DNA from: Streptomyces sp. NBC_01288 | GTDB lineage: Bacteria > Actinomycetota > Actinomycetes > Streptomycetales > Streptomycetaceae | Direction of reading: 5' to 3' | NCBI RefSeq assembly: GCF_035982055.1 | Contig: NZ_CP108427.1 | Span: 7,625,001 to 7,689,000, forward strand | Length of the DNA stretch: 64,000 nucleotides | The notes under the pieces: generated by a model | Seen by the model: the letters and a program-made list of their open reading frames with translations, nothing else | Databases searched by the model: none | Told to the model about the DNA's origin: nothing | In this document: one piece after another, positions 49,576 through 57,681 of the stretch | Numbering within the stretch: position 1 is the stretch's first letter | Layout: each line of letters begins with the position of its first letter | Translations under genes and position numbers: made by a program

Positions 49576-50922
49576 GTGAACGCTAAGACCAGCGCCAGCG
49601 CTGGCAACACCTGGCGAGACCTGCCCGCGGCGCAGCAGCCCGAGTACCCCGACACCGAGGCTCTGCGCGCAGTGATCGCGGACCTCGAGTCGTATCCGCC
49701 GCTCGTCTTCGCGGGCGAGTGCGACCAGCTGCGCGCCCGGTTGGCGGCCGTCGCCAAGGGAGAGGCGTTCCTCCTCCAGGGCGGCGACTGCGCCGAGGCC
49801 TTCGACGCGGTGTCCGCCGACCAGATCCGCAACAAGCTGAAGACCCTGCTCCAGATGGGCGCCGTCCTCACGTACGCCGCCTCCGTGCCGGTCGTGAAGG
49901 TCGGCCGCATCGCCGGCCAGTACTCGAAGCCGCGCTCCAAGGGCACCGAGACCCGTGACGGCGTGACCCTGCCGACGTACCGCGGCGACTCGGTCAACGG
50001 CTTCAACTTCGACGAGAAGTCCCGCATCCCGGACCCCGAGCGCCTGAAGCGGATGTACAACGCGTCCGCCTCCACGCTCAACCTGGTCCGCGCCTTCACC
50101 ACCGGCGGTTACGCCGACCTGCGCCAGGTGCACGCCTGGAACCAGGACTTCGTGAAGTCGTCCCCGTCGGGCCAGCGCTACGAGCAGCTCGCGCGCGAGA
50201 TCGACAGCGCGCTGAACTTCATGCGGGCCTGCGGGACGGACCCGGAGGAGTTCAAGACCGTCGAGTTCTACTCCTCGCACGAGGCGCTCCTGCTGGACTA
50301 CGAGTCGGCCCTGACCCGGGTCGACTCCCGCACCGGCCGGCTCTACGACGTCTCCGCGCACATGGTGTGGATCGGCGAGCGCACCCGTCAACTGGACGGC
50401 GCGCACATCGAGTTCGCCTCGCAGATCCGCAACCCGATCGGCATCAAGCTCGGCCCGACGACGACCGCCGAGGACGCGTTGCAGTACATCGAGCGCCTCG
50501 ACCCGGACCGCGAGCCCGGCCGGCTCACCTTCATCGTGCGGATGGGCGCGGACAAGGTCCGCGACAAGCTGCCCGAGCTGGTCGAGAAGGTCACCGCGTC
50601 CGGCGCGACCGTGGCGTGGATCACCGACCCGATGCACGGCAACACGTACGAGGCGGCCTCCGGTCACAAGACCCGGCGCTTCGACGACGTGCTCGACGAG
50701 GTGAAGGGCTTCTTCGAGGTCCACAAGGGCCTCGGCACCCACCCGGGCGGCATCCACGTCGAGCTCACCGGTGACGATGTCACCGAGTGCGTGGGCGGCG
50801 GCGACGAGATCTTCGTCGACGACCTGCACCAGCGCTACGAGACGGCCTGCGACCCGCGCCTCAACCGCAGCCAGTCGCTCGACCTGGCCTTCCTCGTCGC
50901 CGAGATGTACAGGGACCAGTAG
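49576..50922 (+). CDS. aroH: 3-deoxy-7-phosphoheptulonate synthase, class II
   Basis: A class II (plant-type) DAHP synthase of about 448 residues, condensing PEP and erythrose 4-phosphate as the first step of the shikimate pathway. Signatures include FLLQGGDCAEAFD (metal Cys), the PEP-binding SHMVWIGERTRQ-like segment, GIKLGPTTT, IVRMGADKVRDKLP and WITDPMHGNTYEA. GAGGG lies 7 bases before GTG 49576 but too close to GTG 49570, so I use the former. It is divergent from trpE(G) and followed by a very strong terminator. The counterpart is Rv2178c. Confidence 0.95.
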   Translation: MNAKTSASAGNTWRDLPAAQQPEYPDTEALRAVIADLESYPPLVFAGECDQLRARLAAVAKGEAFLLQGGDCAEAFDAVSADQIRNKLKTLLQMGAVLTYAASVPVVKVGRIAGQYSKPRSKGTETRDGVTLPTYRGDSVNGFNFDEKSRIPDPERLKRMYNASASTLNLVRAFTTGGYADLRQVHAWNQDFVKSSPSGQRYEQLAREIDSALNFMRACGTDPEEFKTVEFYSSHEALLLDYESALTRVDSRTGRLYDVSAHMVWIGERTRQLDGAHIEFASQIRNPIGIKLGPTTTAEDALQYIERLDPDREPGRLTFIVRMGADKVRDKLPELVEKVTASGATVAWITDPMHGNTYEAASGHKTRRFDDVLDEVKGFFEVHKGLGTHPGGIHVELTGDDVTECVGGGDEIFVDDLHQRYETACDPRLNRSQSLDLAFLVAEMYRDQ

Positions 50923-50944
50923 CCGTTTCACCTGTTACAGCAGT

Positions 50945-50988
50945 GTGCCGTGGGGCGGGGATCACATACGATCCCCGCCCCACGGCAC
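50945..50988 (+). terminator. Strong intrinsic terminator after DAHP synthase
   Basis: A 19-bp perfect stem (50945-50963 with 50970-50988), loop ACATAC, then TTTTG. Confidence 0.95.
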
Positions 50989-51014
50989 TTTTGCGGCTCC
51001 TGCATGGCGGGTAA

Positions 51015-51033
51015 GGTTAGGTTAGCCTCACCG
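51015..51033 (+). promoter_or_regulatory. Iron box (DmdR/IdeR-type operator) upstream of bfd
   Basis: TTAGGTTAGCCTCACCGAT, at about 51017-51035, matches 15 of 19 positions of the actinobacterial iron-box consensus TTAGGTTAGGCTAACCTAA. It lies about 50 bases before the bfd start, so iron-loaded DmdR should repress bfd. Confidence 0.75.
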
Positions 51034-51083
51034 ATTAACGGGATGGCACGACGACCTTCGATCCCGCCCGGGAGGTGACCCGC

Positions 51084-51335
51084 GTGTACGTCTGCAACTG
51101 CTTCGGTGTGACCGAGGCGCAGGTCGCGAAGCACGCGGAGGGCGGTGCCTGCACCCCCCGGCAGATAGCGTCGGCCTGCAAGGCGGGCACCGACTGCGGG
51201 TCGTGCGTACGCCGTATCCAGGCCCTGCTGGGCCGGGGCGCCTGCCCGCGCCGTGAGGCGGCCGACCAGGGCGAGTCGATACTCACCGGGCTGACCGGAG
51301 TGGCCGCGATGGCCGATCTGGAAGACGCTGCCTAG
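51084..51335 (+). CDS. bfd: Bacterioferritin-associated ferredoxin (Bfd-like [2Fe-2S])
   Basis: An 83-residue protein with the BFD-like [2Fe-2S] domain: paired cysteines in YVCNCFGVTE and later DCGSCVRRIQ. Bfd reduces the bacterioferritin core to release iron; bfr is the convergent neighbour. GTG 51084 lies 5 bases after GGAGGTGA; the earlier GTG 51075 overlaps that site. The iron box upstream predicts expression when iron is low, as expected for iron mobilisation. The C-terminal 20 residues are an extension beyond the domain. Confidence 0.9.
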   Translation: MYVCNCFGVTEAQVAKHAEGGACTPRQIASACKAGTDCGSCVRRIQALLGRGACPRREAADQGESILTGLTGVAAMADLEDAA

Positions 51336-51360
51336 CGGGCTCCAGCGGCTCTGCCTGGCT

Positions 51361-51837
51361 CTAGCTGGGCTGCTCGATCTGCTGCGCGATGTACAGCGCC
51401 TCGCCGAGCTGCTCGATCAGCTGGAGCTGCGTGTCGAGGTAGTCGATGTGGTGCTCCTCGTCCTCAAGGATGTCCTCGAAGATGTTGGCCGACGTGATGT
51501 CGCCCTTCGTGCGCATCACCTCGATACCGCGCTTGAGGCGGTCGATCGCCTCGACCTCCACCTGCCGGTCCGCCTGGAACATCTCGGTGACCGTCTGGCC
51601 GACCCGGACGTGGAACAGCCGCTGGTAGTTCGGCAGGCCGTCGAGCATCAGGATGCGCTCGGTGATCTTGTCCGCGTGCTTCATCTCATCGATGGACTCT
51701 TCACGCGTGTACTTGGCGAGCTTGGTCCAGCCGTTGTTGTCCTGGATGCGGTAGTGCAGCCAGTACTGGTTGATCGCGGTCAGCTCGCCGGTGAGCTGCT
51801 CGTTCAGGAATTCGAGGACCTCGGGGTCGCCCTGCAT
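51361..51837 (-). CDS. bfr: Bacterioferritin
   Basis: A 158-residue iron-storage protein forming 24-mers with bound heme. Ferroxidase ligand regions are visible: LTGELTAINQYWLH, EESIDEMKHADKITER and the C-terminal ILEDEEHHIDYLDTQL. ATG 51837 follows AAGGAG. It is convergent with bfd, keeping storage and release genes together but under separate promoters. The 51838-51995 gap contains an imperfect palindrome around TAAGTGCATGCTTA (51915-51928) that could control bfr or the divergent gene. Confidence 0.96.
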   Translation of the reverse strand: MQGDPEVLEFLNEQLTGELTAINQYWLHYRIQDNNGWTKLAKYTREESIDEMKHADKITERILMLDGLPNYQRLFHVRVGQTVTEMFQADRQVEVEAIDRLKRGIEVMRTKGDITSANIFEDILEDEEHHIDYLDTQLQLIEQLGEALYIAQQIEQPS

Positions 51838-51914
51838 CGCAGAGGCTCCTTCCAAAAACGGGGGAACTGGCGGGTTGCGCCGCATGATTGCACCGGCGCG
51901 AAGACGTCGTCCAG

Positions 51915-51928
51915 TAAGTGCATGCTTA
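51915..51928. promoter_or_regulatory. Imperfect palindrome in the bfr / oxidoreductase divergent region
   Basis: TAAGTGCATGCTTA has TAAG/CTTA outer arms around GCATGC. It is AT-rich relative to its surroundings and sits in the shared promoter region. It does not match the iron-box consensus. Confidence 0.3.
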
Positions 51929-51995
51929 GTAGGAGTTGCCCGAATCCGCCCAGAGCCGGTCATGTGCACCGCCCCCGGTCTGTCAGGATGGAGTC

Positions 51996-52610
51996 ATGGG
52001 TCAGAGAGGGGTCGAACAGTCCGAGCTTCCACCGGGCCAGCGGCTCCAGCGCGGCTGGCCGGTCACGCACTACGGCCCGGTACCCAAGTTCCGCCCTGAG
52101 CGCTGGGAGTTCAGGGTCTTCGGCGCCACGGCGGACGGCGACAAGCACTGCTGGAACCACGACGAGTTCACGGCCCTGCCCTACGACTCGGTGGTGGCCG
52201 ATCTGCACTGCGTCACGAAGTTCAGCATGCTCGGCGCCGAATGGGGCGGCATCCCCGCCCGCACGATCCTGGACACCGCCCCGCCGGCCCCGGCCGTCAC
52301 CCACGTCATGGTCTGGGCCGAGTACGGCTTCAGCGCCAACCTCCGCCTGGCCGACTTCGCAGCCGACGGCACCATCTTCGCCACCCACAAGGACGGTGAA
52401 CTCCTCACCGCGGAACACGGCTTCCCGCTCCGCCTGGTCGTCCCCCACCTGTACGCCTGGAAGGGCCCGAAGTGGGTCCGGGGCGTCGAGTACATGACGG
52501 CGGACCGGCGGGGGTTCTGGGAGGAGCGGGGCTACCACAACGTGGGGGACCCGTGGAAAGAGCAGCGGTACTCGTATCAGGAGGAGCCCGAGGACGGCCC
52601 GGAACTCTGA
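51996..52610 (+). CDS. Sulfite oxidase-like molybdopterin oxidoreductase
   Basis: A 204-residue soluble protein of the oxidoreductase molybdopterin-binding (sulfite oxidase/MsrP-like) fold. The motif LPPGQRLQRGWPVTHYGPVP at the start and the Mo-ligand Cys in VADLHCVTKFS are typical; VWAEYGFSANL and LVVPHLYAWKGPKWVRGVE follow. There is no signal peptide and no dimerisation domain, so it is a minimal cytoplasmic form. The substrate is unknown. There is no convincing Shine-Dalgarno at ATG 51996. Confidence 0.88.
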   Translation: MGQRGVEQSELPPGQRLQRGWPVTHYGPVPKFRPERWEFRVFGATADGDKHCWNHDEFTALPYDSVVADLHCVTKFSMLGAEWGGIPARTILDTAPPAPAVTHVMVWAEYGFSANLRLADFAADGTIFATHKDGELLTAEHGFPLRLVVPHLYAWKGPKWVRGVEYMTADRRGFWEERGYHNVGDPWKEQRYSYQEEPEDGPEL

Positions 52611-52638
52611 TGCCTCTCACTCGCCGTGGTGCCAAGGT

Positions 52639-52749
52639 CGCATTCCGGTAACTGGGGGCGCATTCCGTGCCGAGAGCGCTACTCTGAGTGCCTCGCTTGG
52701 CGGGCGAGGCCACGGGCGGACGTAGTTCACCGGGCCATGCCGCATTCCG
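52639..52749 (+). repeat. Three CGCATTCCG repeats upstream of the Crp-like gene
   Basis: CGCATTCCG occurs at 52639-52647, 52659-52667 (exactly 20 bases apart, two helical turns) and 52741-52749. The spacing suggests tandem sites for a DNA-binding protein, possibly autoregulation by the Crp-like protein. No coding frame covers them convincingly. Confidence 0.4.
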
Positions 52750-52787
52750 CTTGGCGACCATCGGGGGATATCGGTCGGGGGACTACG

Positions 52788-53486
52788 GTGGGGCTTTTCG
52801 GCGAGCGCCATACCTTCATGGGCGGACTGGCTGCCGCTGATCGCGCGGCCCTTGCCGCGCTCGGCACCCGACATCCGTACGCGTCGCAGGATCCCCTCAT
52901 GAGCGAGGGGGAGCGCACCACGTTCGCCGTGGTGGTGCTCAGCGGCTGGTGCACCGTGTGGTCGACGACCGAGCGGGGCGGACGGCTGATCCTGGGGCTG
53001 CGTCAGGCCGGCGAGGTCGTCGGCGACATGGCGGCCCTCGACGGCAGGCCGCGCAGCGCCTCGGTGAGCGCGCTCGGCCCGGTCACGGGCCTGGTCGTCC
53101 CGGCGGAGCGGTTCCGCCGGTTCCTCGCCGAACGGCCGCACGCCAACGCCCTGTTGGTGGGACAGCTCAGCGAACGGCTGCGCAGTGCCGACCACGAGCG
53201 CCGGGCCCTGGCCTCCATGACCGTGCTACAGAGACTGTCGGAGCGACTGGTCGAACTCGCCGACCGCACCGGCCGGCCCGAGGGCACCGGAGTCACGATC
53301 AGACTGCCCCTCGCCCAGCACGAACTGGCCGCCTCCGTGGGATCCACCCGCGAGGCCGTGGCCAAGGCACTGCGACTGCTGCGCGAGCAGGGCCTGGTCC
53401 GCACCGGCCCCGGCACCCTGGCCGTCGCCGACCTGGAACCACTCCGGTTGCTGGCGAGCGGGGAGCACCGGGAGCAGGACACCTGA
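52788..53486 (+). CDS. Crp/Fnr family transcriptional regulator
   Basis: A protein of about 232 residues: an N-terminal cyclic-nucleotide-binding beta barrel and a C-terminal winged helix (LAQHELAASVGSTREAVAKA). The phosphate-binding cassette region reads GEVVGDMAALDGRPRSASV; the Arg-Ser pair of Crp is kept and the Glu is Asp, so nucleotide binding is possible. I use GTG 52788 after GGGGGA; longer frames cross the CGCATTCCG repeats. It lies 105 bases upstream of the cyclase-like operon and may sense or regulate it, which is inference. Confidence 0.85.
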   Translation: MGLFGERHTFMGGLAAADRAALAALGTRHPYASQDPLMSEGERTTFAVVVLSGWCTVWSTTERGGRLILGLRQAGEVVGDMAALDGRPRSASVSALGPVTGLVVPAERFRRFLAERPHANALLVGQLSERLRSADHERRALASMTVLQRLSERLVELADRTGRPEGTGVTIRLPLAQHELAASVGSTREAVAKALRLLREQGLVRTGPGTLAVADLEPLRLLASGEHREQDT

Positions 53487-53591
53487 CGACACGGAAGTGC
53501 CGCGCTGTGTAAACGGCTACAGCGGCGACCCGTCGGGCCCGGGAACATCGCAGGGGTCCGGGGTCGCCGGAACGGCAGGGAGGGGAAAGTG

Positions 53592-54356
53592 ATGGAGGGG
53601 CAAGCCGAGTACGGCTTCATCGTGAATCTGGACGCTCAGGGGTCGGGGCTGCTGTCCGACTCGGAGAAACCGGACATGCGGGCCAGGCTCTACGAGGTCT
53701 CGGGCACGGCCTTCGAACAGGCGGGCATCCGGGCGCCGCGCCTGTACCAGGAGGATCGGGGGGACGGGATTCTCAGCATCCTCACGTCCACCGTGGCGCC
53801 CAAGCGGGTGGTCGGTGAATGGCTGGAATATCTCCACCAGAACCTGCGCGAGAACAACGACCGGGCCAGGGTCCCGCTCAGACTCCGCGCCGGCATGCAC
53901 ATCGGTCCGGTCACCGCCGACACCCACGGCCGCTCCGGCCGGGCCGTCGACCTGGCCTGCCGCCTCGGCAACTGCGACACGGCGAAGGCCGTCCTCGAAC
54001 TGGCCCCGCAGGCGGGCCTGGTCGCGGTGGTCTCCGACCGGCTGTACGAGGAGGTCGTACGGCCCGGCGGGCGCTGGGTGGAGCCCGAGTACTACGCCGG
54101 CCGCGAGGTGAGGCTCAAGGAAGGCCCGCAGACCGCGTGGTTCATGGTCCCGGGGCTGCCGCAGCCGCCGTTGCCCGAACCCGGGAAGCCCTCGGCGGGC
54201 ACCTCCGGCCTCGCGCCGGCCGCGTCGGCCCCGCCCGCGGCGGCTCCCGGGCGCGTGGTCAACAACCACAACAACGGCAGCGGGGAGTTCATCAACAGCG
54301 AACGGATCGAGACGATCAACATCGGCAGGTCCGCACACCCGGGCGGTGAGCGGTGA
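53592..54356 (+). CDS. Class III nucleotidyl cyclase-like protein with C-terminal signalling motif
   Basis: 254 residues. Residues 5-170 follow the class III cyclase plan: FIVNLDAQGSG (Asp14, metal 1), ERGDG-like DRGDGILSIL (Asp58, metal 2), MHIGPVTAD and GRSGRAVDLACRL (Arg124 kept; the usual Asn is Asp120). The base-contacting Lys position is Glu54, so the substrate is probably not ATP, or the domain is only a binder. A Pro/Ala linker leads to GSGEFINSERIETINI (229-244), which matches a motif in the next protein. ATG 53592 follows GGGAGGGG. It is the first gene of a four-gene coupled operon ending in a PycTM-type effector. Confidence 0.7.
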   Translation: MEGQAEYGFIVNLDAQGSGLLSDSEKPDMRARLYEVSGTAFEQAGIRAPRLYQEDRGDGILSILTSTVAPKRVVGEWLEYLHQNLRENNDRARVPLRLRAGMHIGPVTADTHGRSGRAVDLACRLGNCDTAKAVLELAPQAGLVAVVSDRLYEEVVRPGGRWVEPEYYAGREVRLKEGPQTAWFMVPGLPQPPLPEPGKPSAGTSGLAPAASAPPAAAPGRVVNNHNNGSGEFINSERIETINIGRSAHPGGER

Positions 54357-56569
54357 ACGCGCAGAACCCGGCGCCCCCCGGACCCGGCCCGAAGCCGAAC
54401 CCCGGAGGGCAGCCCGCGGGCGCCGGGCCCCAGAACCCCCAGCAGGACCAGCAGCCGAAGGCCGAGCCCGTCGGCGGATCCGAGTCGGCGCCGGACGTCA
54501 TCGGGGGCGCGTCCGCCGACCCGCTGGCGGGGGAGGGGCTGGGCTCCGGCGCGGCGGCGTCCCGCGTCTACCGGTCGGCCGGACCCAGCTTCACCTCGCA
54601 GGGGTCGAGCACCCTGATCAGCGGCGGTTCCATCGGGGCCGTCAACCTGTTCGGGCAGCAGGGACCCCGGCTGCTCGCGGGCCCGGTCCCCGAGGAGGAA
54701 CTGCGCACGCTGCGCCAGGTCTTCCAGGAGCCCGACGGATACGGCGGACTCAAGGAGCAACTCCGTTCCCGGCGGCTGCTGTTGCTGTGCGGACAGCCCG
54801 GGACCGGCCGGATGTACACCGCCCTGTCCCTGGTGGACGACCTGGCCCGGGGCAAGGTCTCCCGGCTCGACCCCGAGACCGACCTGGACGAGCTGGAGGC
54901 CGAACAGATCCACGAGGGGCACGGCTACGTCCTGGAGTCCTCGACCACCGGACTGCCGGGCGAGGCCGGCCTGGACCGGTGGTGCGCCCTCCTCGGTGAC
55001 CGCAAGGCGTACGCCGTCCTGCTGGCCGTGCCCGAGGTCGGCGACCTGTACACCCAGGGCGGTCGCTACCACCACCTCCACACCCCGGCCGCCGCCGCCG
55101 ACGTACTGGAGAAGCACCTCGCGAACGAACTGGAGGACGTGCCGCCGCCGACGCGGAGCACGGCACGGTCGGCCGCGACCGCCCCGGACGTGACCGCGGC
55201 GCTCGGCATCGGTGAGCTCCGGCCGCGGGAGGCGGCCCGGTTCGCGGTGCTGGTCGCCAAGTACGCGCGCGGATCCCGTACCCATGCCGAACTCCTCGAC
55301 GAATGCCGGGAGTTCGCCAAGGCGCAGGCCGCGGAGTGGTTCGTGGGAGGCCCGCGGTCCGAGACTCCGCAGCGGCTGCGGGACGCGGCGTACCGGATCG
55401 CCGTGGCGGTGCTCGGCGGGGCGTCGCTGAGCGCGGTCGCCGAGGCCGCGGAGATCCTCGCCTGGGAGCTGGCCGTCACCGTGGACCCGGAGTCGACACC
55501 GGGCCGCCCGCTGTTCAGTGACGGTGTCGACGCCCGGCTCGTCTCCGCCCGGGCCGTGGCCGAACTCGGCGTGGAACAGGTCGGCGACGAGGACGTCCCG
55601 GTGCGCACGGTCCGGTTCCGGGGCGAGTCGCTCGCCGCCGCCGTCCTCATCCATCTCTGGGAGCACCGACACAATGTGCGCGGCCCGGTGCTGCGTTGGC
55701 TGTCCGGGCTGTGCGAGGACAGCCGTCCCCAGGTCTGGGTCCGGGCCGCGGTCGCGGCCGGACAGCTGTGCCGGCTCGACTGCTCGCACACCGTGCAGGA
55801 ACTGGTGCAGCCCATGGGCCAGGCCGACCAGCTCCGCCGACGGGTCTTCGCCGCCAACGTGCTCGACGTGGCCGTGGCCTCCCCCGAGGTCGGCAGCGCG
55901 ACCCGGGCCCTGGTCGGGGTCTGGGCGCGCGAGGGGGAGGAGAACCTGCGCTGGACGGCAGCCGCGGTCCTCGGCCGGGGCCGGGCCACCGTCACCGTCC
56001 GGGACTCGCTCGACCTCCTCGGCGGCATCGGCGTCTGGGAGGAGGGGAAGCTGAGGACGGTCGCCTCGGCCCAGGTCGCCCACTTCAGCGGCGCGAACTG
56101 CGACCCGGCGACCTTCCGGCGGATCCGCCTCTGGCTCTCCGACGAACGCCGGCCGCAGCAGGACCTCGGCCTCCAGAGCGCGATCTACCTGGCCGGCCTC
56201 TCCGTGGTCGACCTGTGGAACCAGCACCCGGACCTGGAGGGCTACGGCGACTGGCCGCTGATGCTGGCGCTGGCCGCCGTACGGCCCGAACTCGCCCCGG
56301 AACTCGCCGGGTTGCTGTGGACCGCGTTGCAGACCGGCCGGTCGTACGAGGCGGCCGTGGAGACCCTGGCGGACTGGCTGCGCGGCTGCGCGGGCCGGGT
56401 CTGGGCGGAGCCGCTGGAGCGGTTCCTGCCGCTGCTCGTACATGGGCCGGACGACCGGCACCGGTTGCTTTCACTGATCAAAGAACTGTCGGAAGACCCC
56501 GACAATCCGTTGGACGACCAGCAGGTCCGCCGCATGTGGGAGGCGGTCCAGGGAGCGGGAACACCATGA
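54353..56569 (+). CDS. Large STAND-like protein with degenerate P-loop and helical repeats
   Basis: 738 residues. The Pro/Gly/Gln-rich N-terminus holds GSSTLISGGSIGAVNL (84-99), which aligns position by position with the C-terminal motif of the previous protein. Next is a P-loop-like core with RLLLLCGQPGTGRMYTALSL; the Walker A Lys and Ser/Thr are Arg153 and Met154, so ATP hydrolysis is unlikely. The C-terminal ~350 residues look like HEAT/armadillo-type helical repeats. I infer an inactive-STAND-type sensor or scaffold. GTG 54353 overlaps the upstream stop; its own stop overlaps the next ATG. Confidence 0.65.
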   Translation: MNAQNPAPPGPGPKPNPGGQPAGAGPQNPQQDQQPKAEPVGGSESAPDVIGGASADPLAGEGLGSGAAASRVYRSAGPSFTSQGSSTLISGGSIGAVNLFGQQGPRLLAGPVPEEELRTLRQVFQEPDGYGGLKEQLRSRRLLLLCGQPGTGRMYTALSLVDDLARGKVSRLDPETDLDELEAEQIHEGHGYVLESSTTGLPGEAGLDRWCALLGDRKAYAVLLAVPEVGDLYTQGGRYHHLHTPAAAADVLEKHLANELEDVPPPTRSTARSAATAPDVTAALGIGELRPREAARFAVLVAKYARGSRTHAELLDECREFAKAQAAEWFVGGPRSETPQRLRDAAYRIAVAVLGGASLSAVAEAAEILAWELAVTVDPESTPGRPLFSDGVDARLVSARAVAELGVEQVGDEDVPVRTVRFRGESLAAAVLIHLWEHRHNVRGPVLRWLSGLCEDSRPQVWVRAAVAAGQLCRLDCSHTVQELVQPMGQADQLRRRVFAANVLDVAVASPEVGSATRALVGVWAREGEENLRWTAAAVLGRGRATVTVRDSLDLLGGIGVWEEGKLRTVASAQVAHFSGANCDPATFRRIRLWLSDERRPQQDLGLQSAIYLAGLSVVDLWNQHPDLEGYGDWPLMLALAAVRPELAPELAGLLWTALQTGRSYEAAVETLADWLRGCAGRVWAEPLERFLPLLVHGPDDRHRLLSLIKELSEDPDNPLDDQQVRRMWEAVQGAGTP

Positions 56570-57681
56570 GCAACAACATGTGGGGCCAACAGGCCTGGCA
56601 GCCCCAGAACCCCCAGGGGGAGTTCGTCCTTCCGCACGACATCAGAGGCCCCTTCGTCACGGAGTTCACCCCGACGGGCCCCTACCGGCACCGCAGCAGC
56701 CAGGTCGCCTCCGTGCTCTTCTACCGCAACGGCGGACACAGCGTCGTCACGGTCCGCGGGGCCGAGCACCACAACAAACCCCTGATGGGCAAGCCGACTT
56801 CGGTCTGCTGGGTCGCCCGCGGCCAGCACCAGGTCTCCTTCCAGCTGGAACTTCCCAGCTACGGCGACAAGTCACGCTTCAAGGCGGGCGCCGACGTCAA
56901 CTGGGAGGTGCACAACTTCCATCTGGCCGCCGAGAAGCGGGTGGTGGACGTGGAGCGGATGCTCCGACCGCCCCTTGAGGCACGGCTGCGCGGGATCAGC
57001 AGGCGGCACAACCTCGACTCCGCACAGCAGGCGGACGAGGCGATCCAGGACGAGCTGGCGAGCGGCCGCTGGAACGACTTCGGGGCCGAACTGGGCCTGG
57101 CCACCCAGGTGTTCATCCGCATCGACCTGGGCCAGGCCGCCTCCGACCACCACGCCAACATGGTGGCGGTGCAGTCGGACAGCGAGGTCCAGCGGGCCGT
57201 GGACGCCGCCAACAACGCGCGGATCGAGGCGAACATGGAGGTCGCCCGGGGGCTCATCTCCGCGGGCGAGGCCGAACAGTACGCCCACGTCCTGGCCCAG
57301 GACCCGTCCCGGGCGCAGGACATCCTGGGCGCGCTCCAGGTGCAGGCCAGGGAACAGCGGCAGGGAGCCCTGGACTACCTCACCAACCTGATCAACCAGG
57401 GGGTGGTGCAGCGGCACCAGATCGACGACCAGGTACAGGCGCTCATCGACTTCAGCCGCACGGCCGCCCACGGTGTCTTCCAGAACGGACTACCGCCCGC
57501 CCCGACCGCGCTGCCCGTTCCGCCGACACCCCTCGCGCCGCCGGTACCTCCGGCACCGCTCATGCCGCCGCCGGCCGTGGCTGGCGCCCTGCCGGTGCCG
57601 CCCGCCGCGCCGAAGCCGTACACCGACGAGCCGCAGGACGCCGCGCCGGACACCACGGACGAGTCGGGCGGCCGGACGTGA
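56566..57681 (+). CDS. Putative SPFH/band 7-like protein with proline-rich tail
   Basis: 371 residues. After a Gln/Asn-rich start, residues ~30-300 alternate a beta-rich part (VASVLFYRNGGHSVVTVRG, KAGADVNWEVHNFHLAAEKR) with a long charged helical part (NNARIEANMEVARGLISAGE, LQVQAREQRQGALDYL), the layout of SPFH/band 7 domains. The last ~60 residues are Pro/Ala-rich. There is no membrane helix or signal, so membrane contact would be peripheral or through the next gene's product. The SPFH call is by pattern only; the family needs a profile search. It is joined to both neighbours by 4-base overlaps. Confidence 0.5.
   Translation: MSNNMWGQQAWQPQNPQGEFVLPHDIRGPFVTEFTPTGPYRHRSSQVASVLFYRNGGHSVVTVRGAEHHNKPLMGKPTSVCWVARGQHQVSFQLELPSYGDKSRFKAGADVNWEVHNFHLAAEKRVVDVERMLRPPLEARLRGISRRHNLDSAQQADEAIQDELASGRWNDFGAELGLATQVFIRIDLGQAASDHHANMVAVQSDSEVQRAVDAANNARIEANMEVARGLISAGEAEQYAHVLAQDPSRAQDILGALQVQAREQRQGALDYLTNLINQGVVQRHQIDDQVQALIDFSRTAAHGVFQNGLPPAPTALPVPPTPLAPPVPPAPLMPPPAVAGALPVPPAAPKPYTDEPQDAAPDTTDESGGRT

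Noticed and set aside
54092..56461. 789-codon frame antisense to the STAND-like gene
   Set aside because: The plus-strand genes form a coupled operon with 4-base overlaps, and the antisense frame lacks any start context.
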